Source of the DNA: an uncultured Rhodospirillaceae bacterium
Lineage (GTDB): Bacteria > Pseudomonadota > Alphaproteobacteria > RF32 > CAG-239
Assembly: GCA_900313155.1 (NCBI GenBank)
Contig: OMQE01000019.1
Span: 1-8,834, forward strand
DNA length: 8,834 bases
Direction: 5' to 3'
The position numbers were made by a program, and so were the translations under genes. This document shows positions 1 to 7,255 of this stretch, one piece after another. Numbering within the stretch: the first letter of the stretch is position 1; each line of letters begins with the position of its first letter. The notes beneath the pieces are model-generated. The model searched no databases and had not been told where the DNA came from. It saw nothing but the letters and a program-made list of their open reading frames with translations.

Positions 1-2309
1 AAGTATTCCGACACCGTCAAACCTTCTTTGAAGTTAGAGATAATCGGTTGTTCAATAATTTCACCGCTCGGCTTAGCCATCAACCCGCGCATACCTGCCA
101 ATTGACGCATTTGTGCGGCACTACCGCGGGCGCCGGAATCGGCCATCATGAACACGGAATTGAGCATACCGTCAACCGGCTTCGAAATGTTTTTCATCAT
201 CTCGTCTGCCACCTTATCGGTACAGGCCGCCCAAATATCAACCACCTTATTATATTTTTCGCCTTTGGTAATCAAACCGTTCTGATATTGCTGTTCAAAT
301 TCTTTCACTTGAGCGGAAGTTTCATCAATCAGTTTTTGTTTTGCTGCCGGCACAATCAAATCGTCTTTACCGAACGAAATGCCTGACAAACAAGCATATT
401 TATAGCCCATACTCATAATTCTGTCGGCCATAATACAAGTTTCCTTACCGCCGCAAACACGATAAACTTCATCAATAATTTGCGAAATTTGCTTTTTCTT
501 TACCAAACGGTTGACCAGTGAGAACGGTACGCCTTCTTGTTTTGGCAATACATCGGAAACGATAATACGTCCCGGCGTTGTTTTGATAATACCTTTGGTC
601 CATTTGCCGTCGTCGCCCACATATTCCATGCGGCATTTAATCATTTCGTGCAAATCAACTGCTTTGGCGTTCAAAGCCAACATACACTCTTCCGGACTAG
701 AATATACCTTATATTCATTTTCGGCTTTTTGTGTTTTGGTCATCTCGTCCAAGCAGTAGGTGAGGTAATAAATACCAAGCACCATATCTTGTGACGGCAC
801 AATAATCGGCTTACCCGAAGCCGGTGACAACACGTTATTTGAAGACATCATCAACACGCGTGCTTCCAATTGTGCTTCAATAGAGAGCGGTACGTGAACA
901 GCCATTTGGTCACCATCGAAGTCGGCGTTGAAGGCTGTACAAGCAAGCGGGTGTAAGTGAATAGCCTTACCTTCAACCAATACCGGCTCATAAGCTTGAA
1001 TACCCAAACGGTGCAAAGTCGGCGCACGGTTTAATAACACCGGATGCTCGCGAATGACTTCTTCCAAAATATCCCAAACTTCCGGACGCTCTTTTTCAAC
1101 CATACGCTTAGCCGCTTTAATGGTTGTAGCCATTCCATACATCTCTAACTTAGCATATACGAACGGCTTGAACAATTCCAAAGCCATCTTCTTCGGCAAA
1201 CCGCATTGTTGCATCTTGAGTTCCGGACCTACCGTAATCACCGAACGACCGGAATAGTCCACACGCTTACCTAACAAGTTTTGACGGAAGCGACCTTGCT
1301 TACCTTTGAGCATGTCAGCCAAAGATTTCAGCGGACGTTTGTTGGTGCCGGTAATAGCACGACCGCGACGACCATTATCAAACAACGCATCAACCGATTC
1401 TTGCAACATACGCTTTTCATTACGGATAATAATTTCCGGCGCGTGCAATTCAATTAAGCGCTTTAAGCGGTTGTTACGGTTAATCACACGACGATATAAA
1501 TCGTTCAAATCCGAGGTGGCAAAACGACCACCGTCTAACGGAACGAGCGGACGCAAATCAGGCGGAATAACCGGTAAAACGGTTAAGATCATCCATTCCG
1601 GTTTGGTGTTGGAATCAATAAATGCTTCCACCAATTTCAAGCGTTTAACTAACTTTTTGCGCTTTGCTTCCGAGGTTGTCTCCTTAAGCTCAACGCGCAT
1701 AGCTGTCTTTTCGGCTTCCAAATCAATATTGCTCAAAATTTCGCGCAATGCTTCGGCACCAATGCCGGCTCTAAAGGAATCTTCACCATATTTATCAATG
1801 GCATCTTGATATTCTTCTTCACTTAAAAGCTGATTGATTTTCAAATCGGTCAAACCCGGTTCAATCACAATATAACTTTCGAAATAAAGCACGCGTTCAA
1901 GCGATTTTTCGGCAATATCTGCCAGCGTGGCAATGCGTGACGGTAACGATTTCAAAAACCAAATATGTGCCACCGGTGCAGCCAGTTCAATGTGCCCCAT
2001 ACGTTCACGGCGCACTTTAGAAAGCGTAACCTCAACACCGCACTTTTCACACACAATACCGCGATATTTCATACGTTTATATTTACCGCACAAGCATTCA
2101 TAATCCTTAATCGGACCAAAAATGCGCGCACAGAACAAACCGTCTTTTTCCGGTTTGAATGTGCGGTAGTTAATGGTCTCCGGCTTTTTAACTTCGCCAT
2201 ACGACCACGAACGAATTTGTTCAGGAGAGGCAATTGAAATTTTGATAGCATCAAAATCTTCATTAGCTACCTGCTGCTGATTAAACATATTCATTACTTC
2301 ATTATTCAT
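1..2309 (-). CDS. rpoC: DNA-directed RNA polymerase subunit beta' (5' part, 769 codons)
   Basis: This is the catalytic clamp subunit of RNA polymerase. The frame stays open from the start at 2309 to the left edge, where it is cut off, leaving about 55% of the roughly 1400-residue family length. Seen in the translation: the N-terminal zinc-binding site, with Cys72, Cys74, Cys87 and Cys90 in CLCGKYK...CEKCGVE; SWSYGEVKKPETINYRTFKP near residue 34; the switch-2 region KGKQGRFRQNLLGKRVDYSG from about residue 335; and the catalytic Mg-binding loop NADFDGDQMAVH with Asp463, Asp465 and Asp467. The fragment ends in MMADSGARGSAAQ and the segment just before the bridge helix, so the trigger loop and second zinc site lie outside. 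The ATG at 2309 is chosen because GGGAGA stands 8 nt upstream and the first conserved block then begins about where it does in the E. coli protein. The start is 18 bp after the rpoB stop, so it is co-transcribed with rpoB. No frameshift was seen. Confidence 0.98.
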   Translation of the reverse strand, partial: MNNEVMNMFNQQQVANEDFDAIKISIASPEQIRSWSYGEVKKPETINYRTFKPEKDGLFCARIFGPIKDYECLCGKYKRMKYRGIVCEKCGVEVTLSKVRRERMGHIELAAPVAHIWFLKSLPSRIATLADIAEKSLERVLYFESYIVIEPGLTDLKINQLLSEEEYQDAIDKYGEDSFRAGIGAEALREILSNIDLEAEKTAMRVELKETTSEAKRKKLVKRLKLVEAFIDSNTKPEWMILTVLPVIPPDLRPLVPLDGGRFATSDLNDLYRRVINRNNRLKRLIELHAPEIIIRNEKRMLQESVDALFDNGRRGRAITGTNKRPLKSLADMLKGKQGRFRQNLLGKRVDYSGRSVITVGPELKMQQCGLPKKMALELFKPFVYAKLEMYGMATTIKAAKRMVEKERPEVWDILEEVIREHPVLLNRAPTLHRLGIQAYEPVLVEGKAIHLHPLACTAFNADFDGDQMAVHVPLSIEAQLEARVLMMSSNNVLSPASGKPIIVPSQDMVLGIYYLTYCLDEMTKTQKAENEYKVYSSPEECMLALNAKAVDLHEMIKCRMEYVGDDGKWTKGIIKTTPGRIIVSDVLPKQEGVPFSLVNRLVKKKQISQIIDEVYRVCGGKETCIMADRIMSMGYKYACLSGISFGKDDLIVPAAKQKLIDETSAQVKEFEQQYQNGLITKGEKYNKVVDIWAACTDKVADEMMKNISKPVDGMLNSVFMMADSGARGSAAQMRQLAGMRGLMAKPSGEIIEQPIISNFKEGLTVSEY

Positions 2310-2317
2310 TCTAGTGT

Positions 2318-2323
2318 TCTCCC
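2318..2323 (-). promoter_or_regulatory. Ribosome binding site of rpoC
   Basis: On the minus strand GGGAGA lies in the 18-bp rpoB-rpoC gap, 8 nt before the ATG at 2309. It supports that start over the in-frame ATGs at codons 6 and 8. No promoter or terminator fits in the gap, so rpoC depends on rpoB transcription. Confidence 0.75.
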
Positions 2324-2327
2324 AAAC

Positions 2328-5300
2328 TTATTCTTCGTTCAACATTTCAACGTTCAAGCACAACGACTTGATTTCCTTCACCAAAACGTTGAAGGATTCC
2401 GGAATACCGGTATCAAAGCTGTCTTCACCGCGAACAATGGCTTCATAAACTTTGGTTCTGCCGGCTACGTCATCGGACTTAATTGTTAACATTTCTTGCA
2501 ACGTATAAGCCGCACCATAAGCTTGCAGTGCCCAAACTTCCATTTCACCGAAGCGTTGACCACCGAATTGCGCTTTACCGCCGAGCGGTTGTTGTGTAAC
2601 TAAACCATACGGACCAACCGAACGAGCGTGCATCTTTTCATCAACAATGTGGTGCAACTTAATCATATACATCACACCAACAGTAACTTTACGGTCAAAC
2701 TTTTCACCGGTTCTGCCGTCATAAAGATCAATCTGACCAGATGTCGGTAAGCCTGCCAACGAAAGCATAGAGTTAATATCGTCACCCGAAGCACCATCAA
2801 ACACCGGTGTTGCCATCGGCACGCCCTTCTTCAGGTTCGAAATCATTTCCACTTTTTCTTCGTCGGTCAATTTAGAAACTTCGTTTTTGTATTGCTTTTC
2901 ACCGTAAATGGCTTTTAGTTCGTCGTTAAGTTCCTTAATTGTCTTTTCACCGCGCTTATATTGTTCGCACATTTCGTTTAATTGCGCGCCCAATTCTTTG
3001 GCGGCCCAACCGAGGTGAGTTTCCAAAATTTGTCCCACATTCATACGTGAAGGCACACCCAGCGGGTTTAACACCACATCAACCGGCGTACCATCTTCCA
3101 TATATGGCATATCAGCCAGTGGCAACACGCGTGAAACTGTACCTTTGTTACCATGACGGCCGGCCATCTTATCACCGGTTTGCATTTTTCTCTTGGTGGC
3201 AATAAATACCTTAACCAACTTCAAAACGCCCGGTAACAAATCATCACCGCGTTGAACTTTTTCCACCTTTTTAGCGTAGTGTTCCTGAACTTTTTTTATG
3301 CGTGCTTCAAAGTCAGATGTAAAGCCTTCAATTTTTGCCATCACATCTTCATCTTTAACCACAATCTTGTTCCATTGCGAAGCCGGAACATTGGCTAAAA
3401 CCTCAGCGTTCAAAACGGCACCTTTGGCAATACCTTTCGGGGCATCAACCACCTTCTGACCGTCCAAGAGTTCGCTCAAACGATACTCATAGCTGCGACG
3501 AATAATCTGAATTTCATCATCGCGGTCTTTAGCCAAAGCCGAAATTTCTTCCTGCTCAATAGCCAAGGCGCGTTCGTCTTTTTCTACACCGCGGCGCGAG
3601 AAAATACGAACATCAACCACAATACCGTCAACACCCGGTTGCGCACGAAGCGAAGTATCACGCACGTCGCTGGCTTTTTCACCAAAAATAGCACGCAAGA
3701 GTTTTTCTTCCGGTGTTACCGGTGATTCGCCCTTCGGTGTTACCTTACCCACCAGAATATCTCCGGCTTTAACGTGAGCGCCCACATAAACAATACCGGC
3801 TTCATCAAGGTTGCGTAACGCATCTTCACCCACATTCGGAATATCGCGTGTAATTTCTTCTTGACCGAGTTTTGTATCACGAGCCATTACTTCAAATTCT
3901 TCTATGTGCAAAGATGTTAATACGTCATCACGCGAAATCCGTTCTGAAAGCAAAATTGCATCTTCGTAGTTCAAACCGTTCCAAGGCATAAATGCCACGA
4001 GTAAGTTTTTACCTAAAGCCAATTCACCCAAGTTTGTGCACGGACCATCGGCAATAATATCGCCTTTTTTGATATGGTCGCCAACTTTAACGAGCGGTAC
4101 TTGGTTAATACAGGTGTTTTGGTTAGAACGGCGGAATTTTGACAGTTTATAAATTTCCACACCAACGTTATGTCCTTCGTCTTTATCCGAGCGAATAACA
4201 ATACGGTGAGCATCTACGGCACTGACAACACCGTCATATTTAGCCACCAACGTTGCGCCGGAATCCTTTGCCACCGTGGCTTCAATACCGGTACCGACCA
4301 ACGGTGCTTCACTGCGAAGCAACGGTACACCTTGACGTTGCATGTTTGAACCCATCAACGCACGGTTAGCGTCATCGTTTTCCAAGAACGGAATCAAAGC
4401 CGCTGCCACCGAAACCAATTGTTTAGGTGAAACGTCAATGTAGTTGATGTCTTCCGGTCTGTCAAATTCCACTTCACCGCCTCTGCGGCAAGTAATCAAA
4501 TCATTTTCAAAATGGCCGTCATCTTTTACTTTAGCGTTAGCTTCGGCAATGACAACTTTTCCTTCATCATCAGCCGATAAATAAACCACTTCGCTGGTAA
4601 CTACGCCGTTCACCACTTTACGATACGGGCATTCAATAAAGCCATATTTATTAACGCGCGCGTATGTAGAAAGTGAGTTAATCAAACCAATGTTCGGACC
4701 TTCAGGTGATTCAATCGGGCAAATACGACCATAGTGTGTCGGGTGCACGTCGCGCACTTCAAAGCCGGCACGGTCGCGGCTCAAACCACCTGGACCTAAT
4801 GCGGACAAACGACGCTTGTGCGTAATTTCCGACAACGGATTGTTTTGGTCCATAAATTGTGATAACTGCGAAGAACCGAAGAACTCTCTGATAACCGATG
4901 CAATCGGCTTAGCGTTAACTAAATCTTGCGGCTTAACGTTGTTCAAAACTTCGGCACTCATTTTTTCTCTGATGGCGCGTTCCATTCTGAGCAAGCCCAT
5001 ACGATATTGATTTTCCATCAATTCGCCAACCGAACGCACACGACGATTGCCAAGGTGGTCAATATCATCAACATTGCCTTTACCATCGCGAATGTTGATA
5101 AGCTTTTTGATAATTTTCAAAATATCTTCTTTACGCAGAACACGCAATGTATCCGGCGCTTCGTCAAACGAAATATCTAAAGACGCATTCATCTTCACAC
5201 GTCCCACAGCCGACAAATCGTAACGTTCCGAATCAAAGAACAGCTGTTTGAACAAAGCATCTGCCGCTTCATAAGTTGCCGGTTCTCCCGGTCTCATCAC

Positions 5301-6491
5301 CCGATAAATGTCCAAAAGCGCTTCTTGGCGAGTGCTGTTGCGATCAAGCGCCAAAGTGTTGCGCAAATACGGACCGACATTTATGCCGTCAATATACAGC
5401 ACATCAACCGACTTAATTTTGTTTGCCGACAATTTATCCAGCAATTCTTCATTGATTTCATCACCGGCTTCGGCAATTACTTCACCTGTTTTAGCTATAA
5501 CAATGTTTTTAGCCAAGAATTTGCCGAACAATTGGTCTTTGGAAACCACAAAATATTCCAAACCGGCATCAGCCAATTTTTGCGCCGAACGTACTGTCAA
5601 CTTTTTGCCGGCGTCCCAAACGGTTTCGCCGTTAGCGGCATTTACCAAGGCAAACGGATATTTTACACCGTTCATACGGCTAGGTTCAAACTTCATCTTC
5701 CAAGCTTTTTTGTCAGCCACATAGGTTTCGGTATCATAGAAGTAGTTCAAAATTTCTTCTTTATCCATACCTTTAACGTCTTCCAAAGCCACTTCTTGTC
5801 CGTTTTTAATCTTTTCTTCCGTTTCTTTGGAATATAAGGCATACAAAACAGATGTTACCGGCAATTTGCGCCGACGGTCAATACGCGCATAAATCACGTC
5901 TTTGGCATCAAATTCAAAATCGAGCCATGAACCGCGATACGGAATAATGCGGGCCGAAAACAGCTTTTTACCCGACGAAATAGTCTTACCGCCGTCGCTG
6001 TCATAAAACACGCCCGGAGAACGGTGCATTTGCGAAACCACCACACGCTCCGTGCCGTTGAAAATAAATGTTCCCTTTTCGGTCATAAGCGGAATGTCAC
6101 CCATATAAACCGATTGCTCTTTCACGTCGTGAACCGATTTTGCACCGGTTGTGTCATCGGTATCAAACACCACTAAGCGCAAAGTCGCCTTAATCGGTGC
6201 GGCATAGGTCATATCGCGTCTGATACATTCTTCTTCATCATACTTCGGTTCTTCCAAAGTATAATCAACGAATTCCAACTCACCGTTACCCGAAAAATCT
6301 CTGATTGGGAAAATAGATTTGAAAACACCTTCCAAACCAAACTCGCAATATTCGCCATTATTATCTTTGTTATTGATAAAACTTGAATATGAGCCGGTCT
6401 GAACATCAATTAAATTCGGCATATCCATCACTGCGTCGATTCGGCCGAAATTTCTTCTTACACGCTTTTTGCCCGTATAAGACTCTGTCAT
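2328..6491 (-). CDS. rpoB: DNA-directed RNA polymerase subunit beta
   Basis: This is the second large catalytic subunit of RNA polymerase, and it carries the rifamycin pocket. It is complete at 1387 residues, somewhat longer than the 1342 of E. coli and usual for alphaproteobacteria. Seen in order: basic N-terminus with PNLIDVQTGSYSSF (about 26-39); ERVVVSQMHRSPGVFYD (about 148-164); rifampicin region SSQLSQFMDQNNPLSEITHK (about 541-559); PTHYGRICPIESPEGPNIG; NYEDAILLSERI with Glu843-Asp844, equivalent to E. coli Glu813-Asp814; GDKMAGRHGNKG with Lys1108 and Lys1116, equivalent to Lys1065 and Lys1073; and the C-terminal block with YDGRTGEKFDRKVTVGVMYM, VTQQPLGGKAQFGGQRFGEM and PESFNVLVKE, which contacts beta'. 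The start at 6491 has AAGGA 9 nt upstream. The gene heads an operon with rpoC, behind its own promoter and a long structured leader. There is no rplL immediately upstream, which is unusual. No frameshift or missing key residue was seen. Confidence 0.99.
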   Translation of the reverse strand: MTESYTGKKRVRRNFGRIDAVMDMPNLIDVQTGSYSSFINNKDNNGEYCEFGLEGVFKSIFPIRDFSGNGELEFVDYTLEEPKYDEEECIRRDMTYAAPIKATLRLVVFDTDDTTGAKSVHDVKEQSVYMGDIPLMTEKGTFIFNGTERVVVSQMHRSPGVFYDSDGGKTISSGKKLFSARIIPYRGSWLDFEFDAKDVIYARIDRRRKLPVTSVLYALYSKETEEKIKNGQEVALEDVKGMDKEEILNYFYDTETYVADKKAWKMKFEPSRMNGVKYPFALVNAANGETVWDAGKKLTVRSAQKLADAGLEYFVVSKDQLFGKFLAKNIVIAKTGEVIAEAGDEINEELLDKLSANKIKSVDVLYIDGINVGPYLRNTLALDRNSTRQEALLDIYRVMRPGEPATYEAADALFKQLFFDSERYDLSAVGRVKMNASLDISFDEAPDTLRVLRKEDILKIIKKLINIRDGKGNVDDIDHLGNRRVRSVGELMENQYRMGLLRMERAIREKMSAEVLNNVKPQDLVNAKPIASVIREFFGSSQLSQFMDQNNPLSEITHKRRLSALGPGGLSRDRAGFEVRDVHPTHYGRICPIESPEGPNIGLINSLSTYARVNKYGFIECPYRKVVNGVVTSEVVYLSADDEGKVVIAEANAKVKDDGHFENDLITCRRGGEVEFDRPEDINYIDVSPKQLVSVAAALIPFLENDDANRALMGSNMQRQGVPLLRSEAPLVGTGIEATVAKDSGATLVAKYDGVVSAVDAHRIVIRSDKDEGHNVGVEIYKLSKFRRSNQNTCINQVPLVKVGDHIKKGDIIADGPCTNLGELALGKNLLVAFMPWNGLNYEDAILLSERISRDDVLTSLHIEEFEVMARDTKLGQEEITRDIPNVGEDALRNLDEAGIVYVGAHVKAGDILVGKVTPKGESPVTPEEKLLRAIFGEKASDVRDTSLRAQPGVDGIVVDVRIFSRRGVEKDERALAIEQEEISALAKDRDDEIQIIRRSYEYRLSELLDGQKVVDAPKGIAKGAVLNAEVLANVPASQWNKIVVKDEDVMAKIEGFTSDFEARIKKVQEHYAKKVEKVQRGDDLLPGVLKLVKVFIATKRKMQTGDKMAGRHGNKGTVSRVLPLADMPYMEDGTPVDVVLNPLGVPSRMNVGQILETHLGWAAKELGAQLNEMCEQYKRGEKTIKELNDELKAIYGEKQYKNEVSKLTDEEKVEMISNLKKGVPMATPVFDGASGDDINSMLSLAGLPTSGQIDLYDGRTGEKFDRKVTVGVMYMIKLHHIVDEKMHARSVGPYGLVTQQPLGGKAQFGGQRFGEMEVWALQAYGAAYTLQEMLTIKSDDVAGRTKVYEAIVRGEDSFDTGIPESFNVLVKEIKSLCLNVEMLNEE

Positions 6492-6500
6492 CTGCTTTTA

Positions 6501-6505
6501 TCCTT
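6501..6505 (-). promoter_or_regulatory. Ribosome binding site of rpoB
   Basis: AAGGA (within AGAAGGAT) on the minus strand stands 9 nt before the ATG at 6491. It is a strong Shine-Dalgarno match in otherwise A/U-rich RNA and fixes the rpoB start. Confidence 0.8.
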
Positions 6506-6582
6506 CTAATATATTGATTCTGCGACAATTCTTATGAAAAATTCAATCCCGTCAACAGAAGGTTAAACTTTAGTTTGTCTTT

Positions 6583-6634
6583 AAAAAATGAATCCGGCTG
6601 AACCCTCGGTAAATATTACCTCTCAGCCACATTC
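6583..6634 (-). terminator. Terminator-like hairpin in the rpoB leader (possible attenuator)
   Basis: On the minus strand the arms GAAUGUGGCUGA and UCAGCCGGAUUC pair, with one U-G wobble and one G-G mismatch. They enclose a second stem GGUAA-UAU-UUACC, and one A after the stem there are six U residues (6588-6583). This is the layout of an intrinsic terminator, placed between the predicted promoter and rpoB. Transcription must read through it to make rpoB, so if it works it would act as an attenuator or partial terminator. A competing pairing of AUUCGG (6641-6636) with CCGGAU (6597-6592) could open the base of the stem. Function is inferred; the structure is seen. Confidence 0.5.
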
Positions 6635-6647
6635 TCCGAATAATTTT

Positions 6648-6676
6648 TTTAACTTGGGAAACAGTCCCAATTTAAA
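6648..6676 (-). promoter_or_regulatory. Hairpin at the 5' end of the rpoB leader
   Basis: On the minus strand UUUAAAUUGGGA and UCCCAAGUUAAA form a 12-position stem with one mismatch and the loop CUGUU. It begins within a few nucleotides of the predicted transcription start. A 5'-terminal stem like this may protect the mRNA from 5'-end-dependent decay or take part in leader refolding. It is followed by A residues on the minus strand, so it is not a terminator for rpoB. An alternative smaller pairing ACAGU/ACUGU overlaps it. Confidence 0.4.
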
Positions 6677-6684
6677 CTGTCGGG

Positions 6685-6713
6685 AGTATAATATATTTTC
6701 TGTTTAAATGCAA
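6685..6713 (-). promoter_or_regulatory. Sigma-70-type promoter of rpoBC
   Basis: On the minus strand the -35 element TTGCAT (6713-6708) and the -10 element TATACT (6690-6685) are separated by exactly 17 bp. The -10 matches TATAAT at 5 of 6 positions and the -35 matches TTGACA at 4 of 6. An A-run immediately upstream (from 6720) could serve as an UP-like element. The predicted start point is near 6678, which gives a leader of about 187 nt. It is the best promoter match in the interval and the likely driver of rpoB-rpoC. Confidence 0.7.
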
Positions 6714-6810
6714 CTTTTTTATCAGAAAATGTGTTCAAAAGAAGAACGCTTGTCCACTCATTGATCTTGAGTATTGAATAAAAATGCTGACATCAGCGCT
6801 TGAATCGCAC

Positions 6811-6848
6811 AAAAAAATCCGCTGTGTCAACCGACACAACGGATTTTT
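6811..6848 (-). terminator. Intrinsic terminator of the two small minus-strand genes
   Basis: The near-perfect inverted repeat ATCCGcTGTGTC - AACC - GACACAaCGGAT has one C/A mismatch. It is flanked by A on one side and T on the other, so it could work in both directions. On the minus strand the stem is followed by a run of seven T. It lies about 40 bp after the stop of the membrane protein gene at 6888 and about 100 bp before the rpoB promoter, so it should separate these genes from rpoBC. Confidence 0.88.
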
Positions 6849-6887
6849 ATCAAACAGATTTCTTCTTACAATGATGAAAAGAAAATT

Positions 6888-7199
6888 TTAATTATCTTCA
6901 CCATTGGCAAAGAAGAAATACTTTATAAAATACACTACATAAACCGTTGCATAACTAAGAATAGCGCTAATTAACGCACATACAAACTGCACAAATCCTA
7001 GCCAAAAGCGTTGATATTCATGCGGATTTTGTGTGTAATCATCTACAATCGGTTGCATCAGCCAAAGTAAAAAACCAAGCCACACCAACATAACCATGAA
7101 GGTGAGTAAGATTATTCTTTCTTCTATTGGCATTCTTTTAGCCTTAAAATGAGCATGGCACCATTTTTGACGCCAAGTTAAAACCTTTTCTTTTTTCAT
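6888..7199 (-). CDS. Small two-helix inner-membrane protein of unknown function
   Basis: The gene encodes a 103-residue protein that I do not recognise. Two hydrophobic helices are visible, at about residues 29-49 (IILLTFMVMLVWLGFLLWL) and 66-92 (WLGFVQFVCALISAILSYAT onward). The N-terminus is strongly basic (MKKEKVLTWRQKW, KAKR), and the short connecting loop contains Asp-Asp and Glu. By the positive-inside rule both ends face the cytoplasm. There is no signal peptide and no catalytic motif. No clear Shine-Dalgarno precedes the ATG at 7199, where the upstream DNA is almost pure A/T, so translation may be weak or leaderless-like. It lies 56 bp after the basic Cys/His protein gene on the same strand, with no clear promoter between, and ends just before a good terminator, which suggests a two-gene unit. 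It could equally be a lineage-specific orphan. Confidence 0.72.
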   Translation of the reverse strand: MKKEKVLTWRQKWCHAHFKAKRMPIEERIILLTFMVMLVWLGFLLWLMQPIVDDYTQNPHEYQRFWLGFVQFVCALISAILSYATVYVVYFIKYFFFANGEDN

Positions 7200-7255
7200 A
7201 AGTTAATGTTTTAATTTAAAGTCTGTAGAAATAGATAAAACATACAGAGAAATAT

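Larger units (their letters stand above)
6492..6887 (-). other. Gene-free regulatory stretch upstream of rpoBC
   Basis: This 396-bp interval contains no convincing gene on either strand. Read on the minus strand it holds the terminator of the preceding small genes (6811-6848), an AT-rich spacer, a sigma-70-like promoter (6685-6713), a predicted leader of about 187 nt with two strong hairpins (6648-6676 and 6583-6634), an A/U-rich segment, and the rpoB ribosome binding site. No protein-binding operator of a known regulator was recognised. Confidence 0.7.

Noticed and set aside
1306..1809. Long plus-strand open frame opposite rpoC
   Set aside because: It is antisense to strongly conserved beta' sequence in the correct frame, has no ribosome binding site, and its translation has no recognisable domain. 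The same holds for other frames opposite rpoC and rpoB, such as 5325-5837 and 5308-5724.
6534..6566. Ten-codon plus-strand frame (MKNSIPSTEG) in the rpoB leader region
   Set aside because: It is too short, has no ribosome binding site, and lies antisense to the leader. Chance occurrence is likely.
6592..6634. CUGAGAGG followed by a GAACC-like stretch in the rpoB leader, recalling a TPP riboswitch
   Set aside because: Only the CUGAGA string matches. The second conserved TPP half (CCUGAUC, then the GGGUAAUACCAGCG type of stem) is absent, and the motif is explained by the GGCUGA/UCAGCC stem.
6780..6797. Small hairpin GCTG-ATGT-CAGC followed by ATTTTT on the minus strand
   Set aside because: The stem is only 4 bp and lies just after the much stronger terminator at 6811-6848. 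At most it is a backup, too weak to list.
6492..6887. Search for an L10-type ribosomal protein leader or a hidden rplL upstream of rpoB
   Set aside because: No frame on either strand encodes an L7/L12- or L10-like protein in this interval, and no rplJ follows the leader.
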